NCBI GenBank assembly: GCA_021783435.1
Contig: JAJXUC010000121.1
Span: 1 to 12,148 of the forward strand
Length of the DNA stretch: 12,148 bases
Source: Pseudomonadota bacterium
Lineage (GTDB): Bacteria; Pseudomonadota; Gammaproteobacteria; Burkholderiales; Burkholderiaceae
Direction of reading: 5' to 3'
The first letter of the stretch is position 1; the number at the start of each line of letters is the position of its first letter. Positions 7,444-12,148 of this stretch are shown piece after piece. The notes below the pieces were generated by a model. It had not been told where the DNA came from, ran no database searches, and saw only the letters and a list, made by a program, of their open reading frames with translations. The position numbers were made by a program, and so were the translations under genes.

Positions 7444-7671
7444 ATGATGGGCTTCGACGATGGGGGAATGGGGCTGGGATGGATCGGGATGGTCCTGGTC
7501 TGGGCCGTCCCGGTTCTTCTGATCCTCGGGCTGGCGCGCTATTTCATGCAGGATCGATCCGAACCGCGCCAGCGCAACGCTATCGAGATTCTCGAGGCGC
7601 GCTACGCCAGCGGGGAGATCGACCGCGACGAGTATGTGAAACGGCGCGCCGACTTGACGGGAGGCACGTGA
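7444..7671 (+). CDS. Small SHOCT-domain membrane protein
   Basis: This is a 75-residue protein with one N-terminal membrane helix (about residues 11-34, GLGWIGMVLVWAVPVLLILG) and a C-terminal SHOCT motif (about 44-70: AIEILEARYASGEIDRDEY). SHOCT (short C-terminal) segments are common in small bacterial proteins of unknown role, and such single-helix versions recur in copper-resistance clusters. The GGAGGTGA ribosome site (7433-7440) is one of the best in the window and sits 6 bases before the ATG at 7444; a second ATG directly follows. It lies in the same direction as the cop genes, 65 bases after the Met-rich gene. The role may be regulatory or scaffold-like at the membrane; it is unproven. 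Confidence 0.82.
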   Translation: MMGFDDGGMGLGWIGMVLVWAVPVLLILGLARYFMQDRSEPRQRNAIEILEARYASGEIDRDEYVKRRADLTGGT

Positions 7672-7720
7672 ACGGCTGGTCCGCGGTTGCGAGCGGGGGC
7701 GGATCGCGCCCGCGCTGTCC

Positions 7721-8038
7721 ATGCTGACGGCCGGCTTGTTCCTGGTGCCGTGGGCGTCTGATTTTGCGTCGATGCTGGTCGTGATCGGTGCGGTCGCGGC
7801 CAGCGCCGGCATCCTCTCGCCGATACTGACTTACTGGATCTCGGCCAAGGCCGGGAGCGTGCAGGGCTGGGAACTCGGCAAGCAGGCGGCAGCCGGACTC
7901 CTCTTCAATATCGCCACCTTGCCTGGCGCCCCCTTCGTCCTGACCGCGGGCCTTGCCGCACTGGGCTTCCTGCTAAGCCTCGGACTGCCTCATTTACTCG
8001 TGCCCCGTAATCTCGGAAATGGCCTGCTTGCGCCATAG
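7721..8038 (+). pseudogene. C-terminal fragment of an MFS-type transporter
   Basis: The frame encodes 105 hydrophobic residues resembling the last helices (about TM9-TM12) of a major facilitator superfamily transporter: an AGLFLVPWASDF helix, then SAGILSPILTYWIS, a QGWELGKQAA loop motif, and a final FVLTAGLAALGFLLSLGLPHLL helix. A complete transporter has about 400 residues and 12 helices, so most of it is missing. Transporter-like sequence (GRIAPALS) continues in frame upstream of the ATG at 7721, back to about 7700, where no ATG/GTG start exists. No ribosome site precedes 7721. The LGKQAA-AGLLF junction also looks shorter than in typical relatives. It could be a genuine small membrane protein, but a relic explains the data better. 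The assignment rests on recalled family patterns. Confidence 0.55.
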
Positions 8039-8081
8039 CCGGAGACTGACAAGACATGCTGAGGACGATTGAGGAGCAACG

Positions 8082-10508
8082 ATGAAAACGACCGTCATTG
8101 ATGTGCGCGACCTGCTCTCCCCGTTGAGTGCCCGGGGCGTCGAGAAACAACTGGTCAGGATGCCGGGGGTCAAGCAGGTCGACGTGAACAGCGTTTCGGG
8201 CAGCGCGACGGTGGTGTATGACGAGACGGTGACGGACCTCAATGCCATCAAGGCGAGAGTGCGCGAGTGCGGCCATCACTGCAACGGTGAACTGGTGCCC
8301 AAGCACCTTTGTGAATCCGAAGCTGCGCCTGGCGACGCACAAGTCATGGCGGTACCCATCCCTTCCCCCGCAGCGCCACCCGGCCATGGCGAGCAGCCTG
8401 CGCCCGCGGAACATCGCAAGCATGCCGGGCATGTCGAACCGGCCAGGACCGACCAAGTTACCCAACACGCCGGGCATGCGGACATGGACAGCATGGGGCA
8501 TGAGATGGGCCACGGCGCCGGCATGGACATGCAGGCGATGGCGCGCGACATGCGCAATCGTTTCTTCATTGCGCTGGCATTCGCGCTACCGGTGTTTCTC
8601 TATGCCTCGATGGGCATGGAGTTTCTCAAGCTCGAACCGCCATTCGGGATGGACCGCAATATTTTTCTGTTCGTGCTCGCGAGCGGCGCGATTGTCTATC
8701 CCGGCTGGCCGTTTTACGTCGCCGCGTTCCGCGCCCTCCGCAACGGCGTGGCCAACATGGCGGTGCTCGTTCTCCTGTCGGTGGGAACCGGCTATTTTTT
8801 CAGTGTGGGCGCCACGTTTTTCTTCGCCGGCGAACAGTTCTACGAAGCCTCGTCGGTGCTGCTGGTCTTCATTCTGCTGGGCCACTGGCTGGAGATGCGC
8901 GCCCGCGCCGGGGCGTCCGATGCCATCCGCGCGCTGATGGACCTCGCCCCGCCGAAAGCGACCGTGCTGCGCGAGGGGCGCGAAATCGAACTGCCCACGG
9001 CAGACTTGAAAGTCGGCGATATGGTGATCATCCGGCCCGGCAATAAAATTCCGGTGGACGGCGAAGTCATCGAGGGCGAATCGCAGGTGGACGAATCCAT
9101 GCTCACCGGCGAATCCATGCCGGTCAAAAAGACGCTTGGCACCAGCGTGATCGGCGCCACCATCAACAAGAGCGGCAGCTTCAAATACCGCGCGACCAAG
9201 GTCGGCGCCGACACCGCACTCGCCCAGATCGTCAAGCTGGTGCAAGCAGCGCAGAACTCCAAGGCGCCCGGCCAACGGCTGGCCGACCGGGCCGCGCAAT
9301 GGCTGGTGCTCGCCGCCATCGCCACCGGTCTGGCGACCTTTGCGGTGTGGTTCTGGTGGATCGGGCAGCCGCTGCTGTTTGCCATGACGCTGACCATCAC
9401 CGTGTTCGTGATTGCCTGCCCGGATGCGTTGGGCCTCGCCACACCGATGGCGATCATGGTCGGCACCGGCCTGGGCGCCATGAACGGCATCCTGTTCAAG
9501 AACGCTGCCGCGCTGGAGGAGGCCACCAAGCTCGACGTGATCATTTTCGACAAGACCGGCACCCTGACCCTGGGGCAGCCCGAGGTCGTGGATGTGGCGA
9601 CGGCGGCGGGCACCAACGTGGGCGCCATGCTGGGTTTGGCCGCTGCGGTTGAGCAGGGCTCCGAACACCCGCTCGCGCAGGCGATCCTGAAGCGCGCGGC
9701 CGGCATGTCGACGCAGACTGGCAACGGCTTTACCAATATCGACGGCATGGGCGCCAAGGCGGAAGTCGAAGGACGCACTGTGCTGCTGGGTAACCGTAAA
9801 TTGATGGACGCAGAACAGGTTGATATGAACGGCCTGGTTGCCAAAGCCGACGAGATGCAGGGCGCGGGCCGTACTGTCGTCCACGTCGCCCAGGGCGGCA
9901 AGCTGCTCGGGCTCATCGCCATCGCCGATGCGCTGCGGCCGACGTCGAAGGACACCATCCAGGCGCTGCAGCGGCGCGGCGTGAAAGTGGCCATGCTCAC
10001 CGGCGACAACCGCGCCACCGCCGAGCGCATCGGCCGTGAGATCGGTATCGACCTCGTGCTCGCCGACGTGCTGCCGGGACAGAAGGCCGATAAGGTCAAG
10101 GAGCTGCAAGCGCAAGGCAACAAGGTCGGCATGGTGGGCGATGGCATCAACGATGCGCCCGCCCTGACGCAAGCCGACGTGGGATTCGCCATCGGCGCCG
10201 GCACCGACGTGGCGATGGAGAGCGCCGATGTGGTGCTGATGAAAAGCGACCCGTTCGATGTGGTGGGCGCACTGGAGCTTTCCCGCGCTACGCTGCGCAA
10301 GATGCACCAGAATCTCGGCTGGGCGGTCGGCTACAACGTCATCGCCTTCCCGCTCGCCGCGGGTATGTTCTACCCGTTCACGCTGAATCCCGAGATCGCG
10401 GCGCTGGCCATGTCCGGCAGCTCGGCGCTGGTGGCCGTCAATGCGCTGATGTTGAAGCGCACCAGGCTGGCGGGCATCCGTCAGCCTGGTGGGGCCGTCA
10501 AGATATGA
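8082..10508 (+). CDS. copF: Copper-exporting P1B-type ATPase (CopF-like)
   Basis: This 808-residue inner-membrane pump should use ATP to expel Cu(I) from the cytoplasm. The N-terminus (1-80) has a metal-binding-domain fold in which the usual GMTCxxC is replaced by [13 protein letters not shown]; cysteines appear later in [16 protein letters not shown] (C63, C67, C77). A His/Met-rich linker (101-150) precedes the membrane domain. Catalytic motifs are complete: TGES (342-345), DKTGT with phospho-acceptor D490, EHP with H529, GDGINDAP (686-693), plus YN (751-752) and MSGSS (777-781) in the last helices. The intramembrane metal motif is CPD (446-448), not CPC or CPH. GAGGAG lies 5 bases before the ATG at 8082. 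It is the last cop gene of the row. Copper is favoured over Zn/Cd by the linker, YN/MSxxS and context. Confidence 0.92.
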   Translation: MKTTVIDVRDLLSPLSARGVEKQLVRMPGVKQVDVNSVSGSATVVYDETVTDLNAIKARVRECGHHCNGELVPKHLCESEAAPGDAQVMAVPIPSPAAPPGHGEQPAPAEHRKHAGHVEPARTDQVTQHAGHADMDSMGHEMGHGAGMDMQAMARDMRNRFFIALAFALPVFLYASMGMEFLKLEPPFGMDRNIFLFVLASGAIVYPGWPFYVAAFRALRNGVANMAVLVLLSVGTGYFFSVGATFFFAGEQFYEASSVLLVFILLGHWLEMRARAGASDAIRALMDLAPPKATVLREGREIELPTADLKVGDMVIIRPGNKIPVDGEVIEGESQVDESMLTGESMPVKKTLGTSVIGATINKSGSFKYRATKVGADTALAQIVKLVQAAQNSKAPGQRLADRAAQWLVLAAIATGLATFAVWFWWIGQPLLFAMTLTITVFVIACPDALGLATPMAIMVGTGLGAMNGILFKNAAALEEATKLDVIIFDKTGTLTLGQPEVVDVATAAGTNVGAMLGLAAAVEQGSEHPLAQAILKRAAGMSTQTGNGFTNIDGMGAKAEVEGRTVLLGNRKLMDAEQVDMNGLVAKADEMQGAGRTVVHVAQGGKLLGLIAIADALRPTSKDTIQALQRRGVKVAMLTGDNRATAERIGREIGIDLVLADVLPGQKADKVKELQAQGNKVGMVGDGINDAPALTQADVGFAIGAGTDVAMESADVVLMKSDPFDVVGALELSRATLRKMHQNLGWAVGYNVIAFPLAAGMFYPFTLNPEIAALAMSGSSALVAVNALMLKRTRLAGIRQPGGAVKI

Positions 10509-10520
10509 GGCGGCCAGGAG

Positions 10521-10694
10521 ATGATTCCTCGGCTGGGGCCGCGGCGCGGGCCTGCGCCGAGCCGGGTCCATGACAGGACCGGCATCGCCACGGCGTGCCA
10601 ACTGTCGCTCGCGACGGTGGCCAACATGCGGCAGAACCTTGTGTTCGCGTTTCTCTACAACGCGCTGGGCCTGCGCCGTGCGCGCCTGACGTGA
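10521..10694 (+). pseudogene. Relic of a second P-type ATPase (TM7 region)
   Basis: A 57-codon open frame in the same phase as copF follows its stop by 12 bases. From about 10587 it reads ACQLSLATVANMRQNLVFAF then LYNALGL, which aligns with the ATPase segment before and within TM7 (copF itself has [22 protein letters not shown] at the matching place). The MRQNL-FAF-YNALG wording is closer to classical CopA/CPC-type pumps than to copF, so it is not a simple tandem copy. The upstream codons are Pro/Arg-rich and look non-coding, and the frame stops after RRARLT, before the rest of TM7-TM8. AGGAG abuts the ATG without spacing, so translation is doubtful. Confidence 0.6.
10528..10561 (+). terminator. 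Possible GC-rich hairpin after copF
   Basis: CTCGGC (10528-10533) and GCCGAG (10556-10561) are exact inverted repeats around a GC-rich loop that holds a further GGCC/GGCC pairing. There is no T-run. It lies about 20 bases after the copF stop and may mark the end of the cop transcript. Confidence 0.25.
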
Positions 10695-10860
10695 GCGTGG
10701 GAACCGGCAGGTTTCATCCGCATCATCGCCGAGGCGCCGTAGCGCGACGCAACCCGTTCCGATGACGGTTTGGCCGACGGGGCTCGAACGTCCAATGCTG
10801 CGACGCAACATCCACTTGCCGATGGGCACAGTTGGTGACAGCAGGGTTTTCGTGCCTTGG

Positions 10861-10880
10861 CTACATTCAATGTCGTTGAA
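10861..10880. promoter_or_regulatory. Overlapping inverted repeats upstream of the CBS gene
   Basis: CTACATT-C-AATGTCG (10861-10875) is an inverted repeat with one mismatch, and TTCAA-TGTCG-TTGAA (10866-10880) is a perfect one. On the minus strand the first reads like the CopR-type box at 2806-2821 with one extra base in the spacer. It is 60 bases before the CBS gene start and could be an operator. No clear -10/-35 pair accompanies it. The rest of the 10695-10939 interval shows nothing I can name. Confidence 0.35.
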
Positions 10881-10939
10881 TCCGAATGCGCCTCGACACT
10901 CTCCAGGAGGTTGCTGGGGCACCGAACCAGGAGAACACC

Positions 10940-11527
10940 ATGACCATCTACCGCAATCTGCACCCGAAGAACCTGCCGCCGCACGCGCGTATTTGCGAGG
11001 TGGACCTCGGTCGCCCCGCGCGCGTGGACATGGACACGCCGGCCACGGCGGTCATGACTGACCTGCGGCGCGTGCCGGCGGTGACCATCGCGCCCGATGC
11101 GACCGTGGAGACGGCGCAGGAACGCATGATCCATGCCCGTGTGCGGCTGCTTTTGGTGACCGCGCCGAGCGGGGACGTGCTGGGCCTGATTACCGCGCGC
11201 GACCTGCTCGGCGAGAAGCCCATCCGCGTCGCGGTCGACGACGGCGTCGCGCGCGACGCCGTGACCGTGGCGCGGGTGATGGTGCCGCGCGAGCGCATTC
11301 AGGTGCTCGACTACGGCGAGGTGCAGCACTCCAGCGTGGGCGATGTGGTGATGACGCTGAGGGAGTCCGGGCGCCAGCATGCCCTGGTGGTCGAAGCCGA
11401 CCCGGCGCCCCTGATCCGCGGCATTTTTTCCACGACCCAGATCGGGCGCCAGCTCGGCTCGCCGATCGAAGCGTCGGAGCGCCCGCAGAGCTTCGCCGAG
11501 GTGGAACATCTGCTGGCGGCGAGCTGA
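10940..11527 (+). CDS. Protein with two CBS domains
   Basis: This 195-residue, probably cytoplasmic protein contains a tandem CBS pair, a module that usually binds adenine nucleotides and acts as a sensor. CBS1 spans about residues 38-92 (VMTDLRRVPAVTIAPDATVE ... LLLVTAPSGDVLGLITARDLLG) and CBS2 about 108-172 (VARVMVPRERIQVL ... HALVVEADPAPLIRGIFSTTQIG). The two MT/MV-P starts and the GLITARDLL and RGIFSTTQI ends are typical. A 35-residue N-terminal leader precedes them and no effector domain is attached. The ATG at 10940 has AGGAG 6 bases upstream; the longer frame from 10886 lacks such a site and reads through the ribosome-binding region. It lies outside the copper operon, with a separate control region, so a copper role is not implied. 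The partner that it regulates is unknown. Confidence 0.85.
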   Translation: MTIYRNLHPKNLPPHARICEVDLGRPARVDMDTPATAVMTDLRRVPAVTIAPDATVETAQERMIHARVRLLLVTAPSGDVLGLITARDLLGEKPIRVAVDDGVARDAVTVARVMVPRERIQVLDYGEVQHSSVGDVVMTLRESGRQHALVVEADPAPLIRGIFSTTQIGRQLGSPIEASERPQSFAEVEHLLAAS

Positions 11528-11617
11528 GCGCGCGCATGCAAGGAGGGCGCCGCCTCGCGTCTGCCGCCTGGCGGGCTGCGGGGTAGACGCCCGGTCGCCG
11601 CACAATAGCGGTACCCG

Positions 11618-11643
11618 ATGCGGCGGGGCCATGCCTGCCGCAT
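11618..11643. repeat. Inverted repeat before the HugZ-like gene
   Basis: ATGCGGC (11618-11624) and GCCGCAT (11637-11643) are perfect 7-base inverted repeats with a 12-base loop, lying 23 bases before the next start. It could be a weak terminator for the CBS gene or an operator or leader structure for the next gene; no T-run is present. Confidence 0.35.
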
Positions 11644-11666
11644 GACACGCAACACAGGTCCACACG

Positions 11667-12148
11667 ATGCACGATCTCGGTCTTGAAGCCCGCCAATTCG
11701 TCCGCGCCCATCCCAACGGCGTGCTGTCCACGCTGTCCAAGCGTCTGGGCGGTTTCCCCTTCGGCTCCATCGCGCCCTTCATGCTCGACCACGCGGGGCG
11801 GCCCGTCATCCTCATCTCCACGCTGGCCGAGCACACCAAGAATCTGGACGCCGACCCGCGCTGCAGCCTCATCGCCCATCCTTGCGCGCAGGATGCCCAG
11901 GCGGCCGGGCGGGTCACCCTCGTCGGACACGCCAGCCGCTTGACTGAAAAGGACGCCATGGGGCCGCGCTACCTGCGCTATTTGCCCGAGGCCGAGGGTT
12001 ACTTCGGCATGCACGATTTCTTCTTCTACCGGCTGGAGATCGAGGCGGTGCGCTTCATCGGCGGATTCGGCAAGATCCACTGGATCGCCCCGGCCGACTT
12101 CGCGCCGCCCGCCAACGACCTCGATGCGTCCGAGCCGGGCATCCTGGC
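11667..12148 (+). CDS. HugZ-like haem-utilisation / pyridoxamine-oxidase-fold protein (3' partial)
   Basis: The gene starts at 11667 and runs off the window after 160 codons. The translation fits the HugZ family of split-barrel (FMN/PNPOx-fold) proteins, some of which degrade haem. Features are the opening helix EARQFVRAHPNGVLSTLS, the strand GFPFGSIAPFMLDHAGRPV, the LISTLAEHTKNLDADPRCSL segment that shapes the cofactor pocket, and YRLEIEAVRFIGGFGKIHWI, the family's C-terminal barrel signature. The DUF2470-like tail expected in full-length members would lie beyond the window. The start is supported by the natural N-terminal helix; the upstream CAGG is a weak ribosome site. The protein lacks a signal peptide and should be cytoplasmic. 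A plain PNPOx-fold flavoprotein is the alternative. It looks unrelated to copper. Confidence 0.83.
   Translation, partial: MHDLGLEARQFVRAHPNGVLSTLSKRLGGFPFGSIAPFMLDHAGRPVILISTLAEHTKNLDADPRCSLIAHPCAQDAQAAGRVTLVGHASRLTEKDAMGPRYLRYLPEAEGYFGMHDFFFYRLEIEAVRFIGGFGKIHWIAPADFAPPANDLDASEPGIL

Noticed and set aside
8586..10922. Minus-strand open frame of 778 codons opposite copF
   Set aside because: It mirrors the ATPase coding sequence and has no motif of its own; it is an artefact of third-position G/C bias.
10655..11959. Minus-strand open frame of 434 codons opposite the CBS and HugZ-like genes
   Set aside because: It spans two plus-strand genes with clear domains plus their intergenic region; its composition is low-complexity Arg/Ala/His.

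Overview
This GC-rich window comes from the chromosome or an accessory island of a proteobacterium, most likely a betaproteobacterium of the Burkholderiales type. I infer this from the strong G/C preference at third codon positions and from a copper cluster whose gene order resembles the Cupriavidus/Ralstonia cop loci. No rRNA, tRNA, CRISPR array or recognisable transposase was seen.

Layout. (1) 2-304, plus strand: the 3' end of a type I restriction subunit gene (hsdR). (2) 305-604: about 300 bases without a convincing gene. (3) 605-2696, minus strand: a two-component system. The response regulator (copR/cusR type) comes first and overlaps the sensor kinase (copS/cusS type) by 11 bases. (4) 2697-2943: a divergent control region holding a CopR-type box, a perfect palindrome and four ATGAC/GTCAT pentamers. 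(5) 2944-7378, plus strand: Tat-exported multicopper oxidase (copA), outer-membrane CopB, a CopI-like cupredoxin, a DUF411/CopG-family protein and an unrecognised Met/His-rich exported protein. (6) 7444-8038: a small SHOCT membrane protein and a C-terminal fragment that looks like an MFS transporter. (7) 8082-10508: a Cu P1B-type ATPase (copF-like) with CPD in place of the usual CPC/CPH, followed by a short in-frame relic of a second P-type ATPase (10521-10694). (8) 10940-11527: a two-CBS-domain protein. (9) 11667 to the window end: a HugZ-like haem/FMN split-barrel protein, cut by the window edge.

How it works together. The membrane kinase probably senses periplasmic copper and phosphorylates the regulator, which acts on the divergent region to switch on the plus-strand genes. 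CopF moves Cu(I) out of the cytoplasm. The multicopper oxidase oxidises Cu(I) to Cu(II) in the periplasm. CopB, CopI, the DUF411 protein and the Met-rich protein bind or shuttle copper outside the inner membrane. copC and copD, often found after copB, are absent. Two degenerate transporter fragments flank copF, which suggests past recombination at this locus.

All family assignments are from reading the translated sequence; no database search was run.
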